From assembly GCA_031841125.1 (NCBI GenBank), contig CM063114.1, positions 4,216,001-4,280,000 of the forward strand: 64,000 bases of DNA. The letters are read 5' to 3'. The DNA is from Acanthococcus lagerstroemiae. Taxonomy: Eukaryota > Arthropoda > Insecta > Hemiptera > Eriococcidae. The position numbers were made by a program, and so were the translations under genes. The notes under the pieces are model-generated. The model ran no database searches. It saw only the letters and a list, made by a program, of their open reading frames with translations, and had not been told where the DNA came from. Shown piece by piece: positions 44,695 through 55,230 of the stretch (its first letter is position 1; the number at the start of each line of letters is the position of its first letter).

Positions 44695-47600
44695 TAGTTA
44701 ATTTAGAGATTTTTTGCTTGATTATTGAACATACTCGTAGTTTAATTTCTGTGAATTTATAAGATCTTAGAATTGAAGAAATTCTTCGTTTTAACCCTTT
44801 CGTCTATAAAATGTTTTCCGCTTGATATTAAAATTACCATCAGTCGATCAATAAATCTAAAAAAATCATTGTCGAATATTGGTTTCATCGATTGTAAAAA
44901 TCAGGATACTTGGATTCAAATTTTTACTCGATACAGTTGCCTAAAAAAACTGTAATTTTACTGGTAACTATACAGTTGCAGCATTTCGACTGGATAATTC
45001 TTGACTTTCCTCTTCCTCGTTTGACTGGAAATTACTTCCCAATAATGCTCGGGTCTTTTTAGATGACTCTCTGATTAATCCGATTCGTGTCCAGATCGAG
45101 CCTAGAGCACAGTCACAAGAGCCGTGAAGAGTTTGAAGGGCTCCAACGAATTCTACATGAGCATTGAAGATTAAGTAATCAATTGCTCTCCGTCCCAGGG
45201 AGGGGCAATTCAAAGTGTGTAAGAACTTTTTAGTACATATCTTTCGTATTATCGTATTTTTAGTTCACTGATTCTCAACTGAGTAAGGCGGTGACTAGTG
45301 AGGTGCAAATGGGGACATTGCCCTCTGGTAACTAGGTTTGCCTTTCTCCTAGCCTAAGAAAAAAATGCAGTGCTTCTCCATTGCTGTCCACAATCATCCC
45401 TCCTCGTGCTTAAATTTGCTCCTCCAAGAATCTGGTATGCCCTTCTTCGCACAAAAGACTGATGGCGCCGTTTAACAGGGTGACAACTTTTGCGACCATT
45501 TTTAACGTTCTTTATAATATCATCTACCCTTTTTCTTCGAGAAGGTTGGGGAACTAGTTTTTATGATTAGCCAAGACTCTTTAATCTTCATTGCTCATGT
45601 AAGAATGTTTGACTCTCTCAGACTTATTCAACTTTCAAACTTTTGATTATGGCCCTTCAAATGATCAAAACTTTAAGACCCCTCAAAGCCTTCCAAGACT
45701 TATATAAGGCTGCTCTCTGACATTAACTAATTTTCATTCGAGATCCTCCCAGGCTATTTCAAGACTTTTTTAGGCTATAAGTAGAGAAAATGATTGTTCA
45801 AGACTTTTTATGACCCTTCCGGATCTGATTAGGTCCCTTCATGACATAGCCAAGACTTATAAAAATTCTTCCATCTTTTTAAAAGACCAAAACTGACGCT
45901 GCTCCAGATCTGATTGCAACTTTTTAACATTCTTAAGACTTTTCAAAGCTCGTTAACAATGATCTTAGAATTTCCTTCCTAATCGGTTAGGATCCCTTGG
46001 AACTGGAGACTATCAAACTCTGAAGCAGTTCCAATCAAAAATAAACAAAATAAATTATCAAAAAATATTCAGAATCAATTAATCAAAAATAATTAAACTT
46101 GATAAATCAGAAATAATTAAAATTAATTAATTAAAATAACTGGCATCGACAAACTAAAAATAAATGAAATGATCAATTGAAAGTAATTGAACGTGATCAG
46201 TTAATAATACCATCCACCCTTTTTCTTCGAGGTGATTGGGGAACTAGTCCTTATGACTAGCCTAGACTTTACGATCTTCTTTTCTCATGTAAGAATGTTT
46301 AAGACTCTCCCAAACTTGTTTACCTTTCAAATCTTTGATTGTGGCTCTTCAAGTGATCAAAACTTCGAGAACCTTCAAAAAGCTTTTCGAGACTTGTATA
46401 AGCCTGTTCTTTAATGTTGAGTAGTATTGTGATAACGGGGTAAGGGGGTAAAAAGGGATTCGAGCATACGATCAAATTGTGATGAAAGAAATATTATAGG
46501 GGAGCGAATCGAGCGAGAAAGTGCGTAAAGCACTGGCTGGTAGGCAAAATTCACTTCCTGGTACAAAAGCAAGGAATTTCAGGAGAAAGCTGTTTTTTGG
46601 CAGTTAGGGGATAGTTGAGTAAGCAACGGAATTTTTCAAAAAGCTATAAGTATGCTGATAGTAAAAAGGATGGGAGAAACTTCAAACAAAGAAGGGAAGG
46701 AAGGAAAATAAGAGAGGTTCTTGGAAGAGGAAAGTAAAGGAAGGGAAAGAAGGGAGGAAGAAGACATGTCCTTAATCATAAAGGAAGACGTTTAGAAAGC
46801 CTTGAAAACAGCGAAAAAAGCCAAAGCTACAGGGCTGGATGGAGTGGAAAATAAGTATTGAGGATCACGGTGAATGTACTTGCACCCTTCATGGCCAACT
46901 TGTTCAGCAAGTTCGTTCAGTCCAGCTTCACCCAAAACAATGGCGTGAAACGGAAATAATTTTTCTGTACAAAATAGGGGATGGAATTGATTTGCACAAT
47001 TATAGGCTTATCAGCCTCTCGTCAAACATAAGCAAGATATTCGAAAAAATATTGAGACACTGAGAAATAGAATTTATGGGATTGTGAACTGAAATCAAAC
47101 TGGAGGAGCAGGCGGGGTTTAGAAGGGGCTATTCAACCACTGACCATATTTTCGTATCATTGAATGAAATTTTAGAGAAAACAAGAGAGTACAATATGCC
47201 ACTGGGCCTCATAAAGTGTTTGATTCAATCAAACATGTGATAATTTGGGAAGCATTGAAAGAGCGGGGGTACATGGAGGCATGGAAATACTCGAGAAAAT
47301 GTGTGAGAAAACAGCAGCCTATGTGATATTGGACAGGTGGGAAGAATTTGGAATACGAAAAGGAGTAAAATAAGGGGGTCCGCTTCCTCCGAACTTGTTC
47401 AGCGTAGTATTGGAAGAGATTTTTATAAATTTAAATTAGGAGGGGAAGGGAGTAAAGATTTGAATAATTTTCGGTTTGCTACTAAGCGATGACCTGAAGG
47501 AGTTGCAAGCTATGGCCGAGGAACTCAATATCGAAAGCACGAAGATCGAATTGTCAATGAATACATTAAAGACCAAGGTAATCACTAACATACGTGAGGA

Positions 47601-50243
47601 GAAATTTTCAGCGAGCGATAAAATTGAAATTGGGAAAGAAATAACTACCTTGGTCAAATGGTTGCATTCGAGGGGAGGGGGGATGGAATTGAGAGCGAGG
47701 ACAGTGAAAGGTTGAAAAACTTCTGGACACACAGGGAGGTTCTGAGGCAGTCTACCGATGAGGGCAAAAATAAAAATTTTAGATCAGCGTGTGATACACA
47801 CCCTCACCTACAGAGCTGAAACTTGGTCCCTGACAAAGTCATAAAGCGACAGTTTGAGGATGACCCACTGCAGGATGCTACGCAGCATAATGAAGATAAG
47901 AATAAAAGATGAAGTAAAACTAGGGGGGATTCAAAAAATAACAGGGTCACAAGATACAGGGTGAAGAGTCAAAAAAGCTAAGCTAAGCTTCGCCGGACAC
48001 ATGGTGAAATGGGGGAAAGTAGCCGAAGAATGGTCACCAAGGGAGTGGAAAAGAGGAGGTAGACCGTCGACAAGGTGGGACGGGTTGACTAGAAAATTTG
48101 AGATATTATGGGGTGGAGTGGGAAGGGATAGTGGATAGTGGAAGAGGACTATGGATGTCCATGCCCGAAACCGAGTGCATTCTAACGGCCCCACACACAC
48201 CCGGGCTCATTTCGAATAAAGGCTCTAAAAAATAATAAATAAGTAAATTGTGGTGAACACTGACAAGAATTTGAAAATTGCCAACCAGTCAAGAATCTAA
48301 GAACAAAACGTGTCACACTGTGAAAGGCATTTTCATTTTCAACACGTAAATAGAAAAATTCAACGGTACAAATTGTGTTATAGTATGAACGCTTTCTCTC
48401 GTTCAACAACTCATTTAGTCAACATTGTGAGACCGGGAAGAGATTATCTAAGTGCTCAAGTGGAAGAGGGCCTTGATAAAACGATAACTGCTTTTCATAT
48501 TTTGAACTGTCGCTGTCTGGATCCGCAACTGTTGTTAAGTAATCTTCATAATGTCCTGAGATGCGAGTATCTTGTATTGATCTTGATTATGATGGAAAAT
48601 TACTCGTTATTACGTTATCTTGCTTCCTTCCATCTAAATACCTTAAAATCAGGATACATATACATTATTCATAATTGATTAAATAGAAACTAACAAAATG
48701 AATCGCTTCCACGAATGCCCGACAAATTTATCGCTGGTGAAACCTGCTCAGGAAATTACAGAACAAACTAAAAACAAAGTAGTTAACCAAACTTTCCTGG
48801 TACGAATTACAAATCTGAACCCATCTAAACAAATTCATTAGGGTTTTTTTCACCCCTACTAAATTACTTGATTTATTATTTCAGACTGCTGTATTAGCAG
48901 GAAAAAAAGAAGGATCGGGAAACCCTACGCAGGGAAAAAATGGAAAACCCAAAAAAACATCCAGACACCAACAGCATTCCAAATCATCAACCCCGGAATT
49001 TTGCTTCCCAACTGACCTGGTCACAGATGATGCTCAGTATACTGAAAAAATAATTCCGGAATTCCAAACCCGAGAACTGATCAGCAAGAATGCCGGTCCA
49101 CTTAATAAATACATTCTAATTACTGACCGAAACGATATAATGAAAGTCGTGGAAGAAGTTAGGAGTAAAGGCGAGAAGAAAACAACCCTAAAGTACGCAG
49201 ACGGAAAGGTAGTAAAGTCATTGTACAACAAAGGGAATGGAGATGAGAAAATCTGCACCGACAAAAAAGACGGCAATGTACTAGTAACGAAAGAAAATAA
49301 ATTCCATGCCTTGAAAACAGCCACCATCTATGACCCAAGTGGGTCAGTGCTTGAAGAAATATTGATGGACAAAAATGACTTGAAAATGGTTAGAATATTG
49401 GAAGGAGGGAGTATCAGTCGGAATCCGCCGAAAGGCGAGAAGAACCGTCATAGGCCTGGGGGTAGAGGCACCGCCGGAAAACCCAAAGGGAACAAAATTC
49501 ATGTTCAGATCTACCGTAAACACTGCGACTTGAAGACAGATGAAGAAAAAGGAGCAAGAAAAACACAAACCAGAAACAATGGTATTGTGGCCGATACAAA
49601 CAGCGTGATTGTTAATGGATTCCACGGATACCCTTCGCCGCCTGTAGATTTATCTGCACTTACGAAAGACAAAAAAATATTTGAGCAAATTCCTGAGGAC
49701 CCCGGACTCGTGAACAGTGAGAATAATTTCGAATATATGGTACATTTCTCGCCTACAGGAAGTCATTGGAGGACCAAAAATATGGATATAATTAGAAACG
49801 TAATCAGAGGCGATCACACCATAATTAATGACGGGGGTTATACCGAATATTTCGGCGCAAAGAGGGGCTGGAGTAAAAATGACGGCATCATTGAAAACGG
49901 TCAGTTTGTTCCGAGCTCCAAAAATTTTCACGATCGGGGTGATTACTTCGAGTATCAGTGGGGCGGTAATATTTTGAGATGGACTAAAATATTACCTAAC
50001 GAAAGAGATGATTTAGATTTGGACGACGAGACTGACCTCATTGCTCGTACACATTCTCACATAACTAATTCAGCATCTGACATCCGAGCAAATCCACGTT
50101 CTCGCCAAATTGATCCATTAACTCGCCCAGCTAAGCAGTCATCTCCCGGCCAAGCTAAGCAGCCAACTCCTCGGCGAAAGAAAGCAACCACTCAGCAAAC
50201 TGGTTCCCCCCACAAACGTCAAGCTGCCCCGCCGTCGCCTTAA
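44608..50243 (+). CDS. Secreted protein with triple YEYW-SK module (gene B), paralogue of the 19.4 kb gene
   Basis: Two exons: 44608-44655 (MKKLLFTFLLTFVLIQ) and 48885-50243 (starting TAVLAGKKEGSG), phase 0, GT-AG, 468 residues with a clear signal peptide. The first ~270 residues are Lys/Gly-rich with no recognised domain (YADGKVVKSLYNKGNG, GGRGTAGKPKGNK). Residues ~300-384 are the module: EYMVHFSPTGSHWRTKN, GGYTEYFGAKRGWSKN and GDYFEYQWGGNILRWTK, with TIIND and GIIENGQFV linkers. The tail (to 468) is Pro/Gln/Lys-rich (RPAKQSSPGQAKQPTPRRKK), unlike the Ser/Glu tail of gene A. AATAAA lies at 50304. The 4.2-kb intron holds a (CT)16 tract, one arm of a long inverted repeat and a LINE. I chose the distant exon 1 because it matches gene A's plan and no nearer signal exon exists. 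Function unknown. Confidence 0.82.
44661..44692 (+). repeat. (CT)16 microsatellite beside a splice donor
   Basis: An uninterrupted CT dinucleotide tract beginning 5 nt after the gene B exon-1 donor (GTAAG at 44656). Length polymorphism is expected. Confidence 0.95.
45255..46212 (+). repeat. Left arm of a ~1-kb inverted repeat
   Basis: Pairs with 52196-53220 in opposite orientation. Landmarks in order are CACTGATTCTCAACTGAGTA, GAGGTGCAAATGGGGACATT, CATGTAAGAATGTTTGA, TTTCATTCGAGATCCTC, TCTCTGACATTAACTAA and an AATTAATTAA-rich inner end. It lies inside gene B's intron. A partial direct duplication (46213-46430) repeats the segment CACCCTTTTTCTTCGAG...CTTCAAGTGATCAAAACTT. Confidence 0.8.
46213..46430 (+). 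repeat. Partial direct duplication of the left arm
   Basis: Repeats about 215 bp of 45525-45735 (TTGGGGAACTAGT, CATGTAAGAATGTTT, CTTCAA(A/G)TGATCAAAACTT) with moderate divergence. It abuts the LINE that starts at 46440. Confidence 0.7.
46440..48235 (+). mobile_element. RTE-type LINE remnant inside the gene B intron
   Basis: Plus-strand, heavily decayed relative of the 24750-26355 element, reaching the 3' end. Blocks are KVRKALAGRQNSLPG, WRETEIIFLYKIGDGID (46940), ISLSSNISKIFEK, EQAGFRRGYSTTDHI, EYNMPLGL, GVK-GGPLPPNLFSVVLEE, a decayed SDD region, TYRAETWSLTKS, KLSFAGHMVKWGKVAEEW and RGGRPSTRWDGL. It ends in AATAATAAATAAGTAAA. Multiple frameshifts; dead. Confidence 0.85.
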
Positions 50244-50303
50244 CTTGAATCGGATGTTCGTTAATTTATTTGCTTGTAATGAAACATGTAATGGATATTG
50301 TTT

Positions 50304-50309
50304 AATAAA
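50304..50309 (+). terminator. Polyadenylation signal of gene B
   Basis: AATAAA 61 nt after the gene B stop codon, followed by a T-rich stretch. Confidence 0.65.
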
Positions 50310-51014
50310 TACAAAATTTACTCTGTTTTATGTACACATATTATGCCTACATTCTTAAGTTATCAAGATATTAACTCAACATGTAAAACGTATTTACTTT
50401 TGTATACCTAACCGCTTGTGTATTTTCTAGAAGGCGAATAATTAAATGTTATAACTAATGCAGCTATTTTTCGTTATTTCAGCTACTTCGTTATAAGCTC
50501 TAAAATCTTCTAGTGTTATACAACTTTATTCATGCTCAACATCGATTATTCGTATGAATCAAAATTTGAAAAAACTGCAGTAAAAATGAATGCGAAGGAA
50601 ACAATTTAATTATATAAAAACATATTCATCGAACGTGAGCATTTGTTTCTTCTTACATGTTACACAAATCTTTTCGACCCCTCCATAGGGGCCAGCGGAT
50701 GGGGGTTGCCTTTATTAGGTGAGAAAAAAATTTCACAGCAAACGCTCATTAAAAACGCTATTTGTAAGTAAATCGATTACTTCTGAATAATCAATTATTA
50801 AGTAATTATTAATAACTAATCAACCGCTCAATTATATTTATTTTATTGATTACTCTGAATTCAATCGAGTATTCAGTTAATTAGTTGAAGACCTAATTCA
50901 CAATATGCCCTCAGTCCTAAACAGCAAAGTTTGAGAAACCAAAAAACCTTCCCATTCTTTGTGTGAAGTTGGTAACACTGATATGATAGTTTTAATGGGA
51001 AGTCAAGGATATAG

Positions 51015-51119
51015 GGTGTGGTGGGACGTATGGCGATGCACGCATGCCAAAGTGGCCCCTGAGACACCGCACCCCCAGCACCGGAAACTACCCTATCGGG
51101 CATCGCATCAGTGCCGAGG
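51015..51119 (-). repeat. Short non-LTR element family, copy D with 17-bp target-site duplication
   Basis: 105 bp flanked by GGAAGTCAAGGATATAG (50998-51014) and GGAAGTCAGGGATATAG (51120-51136), one mismatch. It keeps the GGTGTGGTGGGACGTATGG end and is truncated at the other, the pattern that fixes the minus-strand orientation of the family. Confidence 0.8.
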
Positions 51120-51425
51120 GGAAGTCAGGGATATAGTAGCAACACTGTCAAAGTTTGCGAACTGTCGGTCTTGTATTCTTCGATCTGTAGGGCCGCAAAT
51201 CGGGGAAGGTTGTGGATTCCGGAAAGTTTGTGACACAAAGACACATGAACTCTCGGTGGAGATTCTGTGTGTTCATCCCAAAACCACCCCAACAGTGGAA
51301 AATGTTGGTCTTCTATAGATGTATGGTATCTAGCTTGGTAAACATAAACAGCTCGATTTTACTCTTATCAGCTCTCGTTAGAACGTAGATCAGTTCGAGT
51401 TTTATCCGGTTCCACGTGCGAAAAT

Positions 51426-51675
51426 GGACGCTGTTAAGCGTAACAGAACCAACCAACAAAATCTGTTTTTTGAGAGCACGTGATTCGAAATTCAAGAGCC
51501 ATGTAGAAACTATATGACATAGCGTTTACTGATAAGCTTTTTTCAACGTGAGTACACAATTTTGAATCGGGGGCCCAGTTCTGGAAAAATTCTACTTTTT
51601 ACGCTCTTTCCAACACGATACTATACTTATTTTGTCTACAAATGTTGGTTGATTCCCTTACGCTTAACAGCGTCC
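51426..51675. mobile_element. 250-bp MITE with 18-bp exact inverted termini and AAAT duplication
   Basis: Starts GGACGCTGTTAAGCGTAA and ends with its exact complement; similarity continues inward for about 15 bp (CAACCAACA). Flanked by AAAT at 51422-51425 and 51676-51679. The interior is noncoding. Confidence 0.85.
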
Positions 51676-51679
51676 AAAT

Positions 51680-52195
51680 AATAATCTGTAACAATGGCAA
51701 ATGCTTTATGACATTCTCCACCAGATGGCGCCAATAAACCGACTTTGGTAATAATTCTGGACTACGGCCACTTGGTGAATGAGGTTTCCAATTTCCTATT
51801 CATGTACTCGTATTATTTGTGATTTATTAACAATTCATACCTATAGTTCAGGACCACTTATTCATTTTTATTCGATCAGTTGTTTTCTATTCATCAATCA
51901 GTTATTTTCAATTATTTATTAGCTTTAATTAATTTACTATACGCGATCGGTTAAATGCATTAGATTTATTGGCTATTTCAAATTATTGTATATTGTTGGT
52001 TAACTTTTTTTGATATATCAATTATTTTTGGTAAATTGAACATCCTTAATTAATTGATTATTTTTAAACATTATTTATTATTAACCTACTATTTCAATTC
52101 AATCAACGATCAACTATTCATGTTGATCGATTATTTCTAATTAGTCAATAATTATAACGGATAATATTTAATTAGCCAATCCTTTTTAGTTGGTT
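51680..52195. other. AT-rich TTAATTGATTA low-complexity DNA
   Basis: Irregular repeats of ATTGATTATTTTTAATTA-type words lead into the right arm of the long inverted repeat. Similar words flank other elements at 21240-21318 and 50760-50890. Noncoding. Confidence 0.5.
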
Positions 52196-53220
52196 AGGTA
52201 TTATTAACTAATCAGTGATCACATTCAATTACTTTTAATTGATTCATTTCGATTATTTTTAATTTATTGATGTCAGTTCTTTTAATTGAATAATTTTCAT
52301 TATTTCTGATTAACTACTGTTCATGATATTTGATTAATTGATTTTAATGATTTTTCATTGGTTGATTTTAATGATTTTTGTTTCTGATTATCTTTGGTTA
52401 ATTTATTTTGATTATTTTTTATTGAAAATGCTTAAGTAGTTTCAAGGCCCAAGGAATCCTTAACCGATTATTAAGGAAATCCTAAAATTATTGTGAACGA
52501 ACTTTGAAAAGTCTTAAGGAATGTTAAAAAGTCGCAAATTACAAAAGGTCTGGAGGAGTGTATGTCTTGCCTTAAAAAAAAAAAAAAAAAAAAAAAAAGG
52601 AGGAATTTTTGTAAGTCATGATCATGCTATGAAGGGGCCTAGTCAAAGTCCCGGAGGGTCATAAAAAGTCTTGAACAGGTCTTGAACAATCAGTTTCTCT
52701 ACTTATAGCCTAACAAAGTCTTAAAAGAGTCTGAGAGGATCTCGAATGAAAATTAGTTAATGTCAGAGAGCAGCCTTATATAGGTCTTCGAAGGCTTAGA
52801 AGGTTCTTAAAGTTGTAATCATTTGAAGAGTCATAATCAAAAGTTTGAAAGTTAAATAAGTTTGAGAGAATCAAACATTCTTACATGAGCTATGAAGATT
52901 CAAGTGTCTTGGCTAATAACGACTAGTTCTCCAACCTCCTCGAAGTAAAATGGTAGATGATATAAAGAACATTAGAAACCTTCGCAAACGTTGTAACCCG
53001 GTTAGAAAGCGTAATCAGTCTTTTATGCGAGGAAAGGCAAACCAGATTCTTGAAGAAGCAATTTTAAGCACGAGGAAGGATGACAGCGGACAGCAGTGGA
53101 GGGATACCGAATTTTTTCTTCGGCTGGGAGATAGGCAAATCTAGTTGCAGAGGGCAATGTCCACATTTGCACCTCACTAGTTACTGTCTTACCCAGTGGA
53201 GAATCAGTGAGCTAAAAAAT
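52196..53220 (-). repeat. Right arm of the ~1-kb inverted repeat
   Basis: Reverse-complement partner of 45255-46212. It runs from TATTATTAACTAATCAGTG through GAGGATCTCGAATGAAAATT and CCTCGAAGTAAAATGGTAGA to GAGAATCAGTGAGCTAAAAA. A ~25-bp A-run (52574-52598) interrupts it. It lies 2.0 kb past gene B. Confidence 0.8.
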
Positions 53221-53344
53221 GTGACAGCATGCTATGAAATTCTTGTACACTTTGAATTTCCCCTCCCAGGACTGTTTCCTGGATCTGCTACTGGAGCAGA
53301 TGGATAAACACTTTTAGTGTTCGACACCAAAAAGCTTTAACATA

Positions 53345-53673
53345 ATTATTTTGCCTAATGATAACAGATGGACACAAACAATTACTTTTTGGGAACCCAC
53401 GGGCAAAAGAAGGAAGGGAAGACAAAAAATGCGTTGGAGGGACGATTTTGACCAGTTTTTGAAGAATAAAGTATATCACAAAATAGCATGGGAAAGGAAC
53501 GAATGGAACAGGCTAAGGGAGGCCTTTGCCCATAGACAGGGTATGGCGCGAGGGGGCTGGTGACCTCTAGTCCGGTGTTATGTATTATAATGCTACTAAT
53601 ATGAAATGTAAGATGATCACTCACATACACGCTCTAATAAATGCTTTATTATTATTATTATTATTATTATTAT
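53345..53673 (+). mobile_element. RTE-type LINE 3' end with (ATT)n tail
   Basis: Encodes the C-terminal signature GKRRKGRQKMRWRDDF followed by W-x-R-x-x-W-x-x-L-R-E-A, then about 80 bp of 3' UTR and a tail of eight or nine ATT units (to 53673). The ORF is open through this part. All upstream sequence is missing, so it is a short 5'-truncated copy. Confidence 0.8.
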
Positions 53674-54994
53674 GATAATTAAAGGTTATCATCGCTCCTC
53701 GGGTTCGCTACTCACAGTTTGGTGGGTTCTCTTTAAGAATCCATCCAAAAATCGATTTTAAATACTTTCGTCTGCTCATCAGTGATCATTCAGTTCAGTT
53801 GTTATTGAAAAACAAAAATTCTTAAAAATTGAAGCAATCATGCGTTTTTAATGACAACACAATTTTCTGTTCTTCGTTTTCTGTTCAGCCAGATAGTCGT
53901 CGTCATTGTTTCAAAAACCTTGGATATTTTGAAGGGCGAACTTTCCGTTTTAAATATTGAAAATTGTCATTACAATGTGCAAATGTGAAAGCTGCTCCTA
54001 TTTTCATCATATTATGAAAATATACACCAGTCTCGTTAGACTTAAATTCTATGAAATGAATACTTTATATACTGAAAATTTTTATTTCAAACATGTCTGT
54101 ATGCGAGGAACGGCACTCCAGATATCGATATGAAATCTTATCCAAACTTGAGTTCATTTTTACGAGGTAAAGGCAGTGTATTAAAATGAAGAAAGTATTT
54201 TGAGCAGTTCTTTTTACGTTTACGTTAATCCGCGTAAAAATCACTTACTGAACTACCTTTGCTGGTACGCACACTTGGGGAAAAAGCGAAATTTAGCATG
54301 CAAGCTTGGAAGGCATAAGGATCGATTTGAAGATCAGCGCTACGTCGAAGCCTTATCTTGGATTCACATGGGAGAGAGGTCAGAGTTTCAGACTGAAAAT
54401 ATGTTAATGTGACCTAGAATGCAAAATTAGAATTTAAGCTCTTTTAATCTACCGTAAAATAAGTTTTTTGCAGTTTTGCTCTTAACTACCCCAGGGGTTC
54501 AAAATAACCCTCCTCGCTCTCATACACTCAGAACTTCTGGGGAAATGTGTAGATGTTCCGACAATGGTCTTACACCAAGGGAAATTTTCTGGTAAAAATT
54601 ATTAAAATTTTGGTAAGTCTGACGTTCTGCGATTTCACGCACTCTTTAAATGAAAATGTTGATGTTTACTAAGTTATGGTCGTATAATTACTGAAATCCT
54701 GTTAAATTGTGACAGAAATGAGTCTATAGTGAAAATTACCACAATTTCGTTAATATACGTGTGAAATTGCTAAACATCAGGGACTTACTAAAATCCTTGC
54801 AATTTTCACCATAAATTTTCTTGCAGTATCGTGACTTATGTGGGGAGAAGGAATCCTAACTACTCCCTAACTCGTTTCCATATACCCGCATCTGCTCATC
54901 CACTCGAGTTTTTTCGTTCACCTTCCTCTCCTTTTCCTTTCATACGATACAGCGCATGTAGATGTGTGATTTTGGGAATTTAATTTTTGTAAAT
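53674..54994. other. No gene; weak inverted repeat near 54.58-54.83 kb
   Basis: Mostly featureless AT-rich DNA. Between 54578 and 54830, AAATTTTCTGGTAAAAATTATT pairs imperfectly with a downstream complement ending GACTTACTAAAATCC. This may be an eroded MITE; its ends are not clear enough to call. Confidence 0.35.
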
Positions 54995-55230
54995 GTAACT
55001 GAAAATATGGCCATTACTGGCGATCGCAACCTTATTGGTGATGCAGGTTACAGAATGCACGTAGGCTTCACTCAAAGATAAACGACAAGTGCAGTGGAGT
55101 TATAACGAAGTTATCTATTGAGAAAAATAAATTTATAGCAGCATCCAAATACGTTTGTGATCGAGATCATTACTTCGAATTTCGTTGGGGTAAGAATCTT
55201 CTGAAATGGAGCAAAGCTATGCCGAGATGA
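54995..55230 (+). pseudogene. Broken fragment of a YEYW-module gene (psi-B)
   Basis: Encodes the back half of the module. VTENMAITGDRNLIGDAGYR matches the RNVIRGDHTIINDGGYTEY region. WSYNEVIY then a stop matches WSKNDGIIE. The third unit reads cleanly: SKYVCDRDHYFEFRWGKN, LLKWSKAMPR, then stop at 55228-55230. The ending W-S-K-A-M-P-R resembles gene B's W-T-K-I-L-P-N more than gene A. Frameshifts near 55070 and 55105 and lack of the 5' part show it is dead, though the third unit remains well preserved. Confidence 0.85.

Noticed and set aside
48310..48678. 122-residue open frame upstream of gene B exon 2
   Set aside because: No domain, no signal peptide, and it does not splice in phase to exon 2. 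The distant exon at 44608 matches gene A's layout.
44608..53220. Gene B carried as cargo inside a composite element bounded by the ~1-kb inverted arms
   Set aside because: The signal-peptide exon and promoter lie outside the left arm, so the arms flank only part of the gene.
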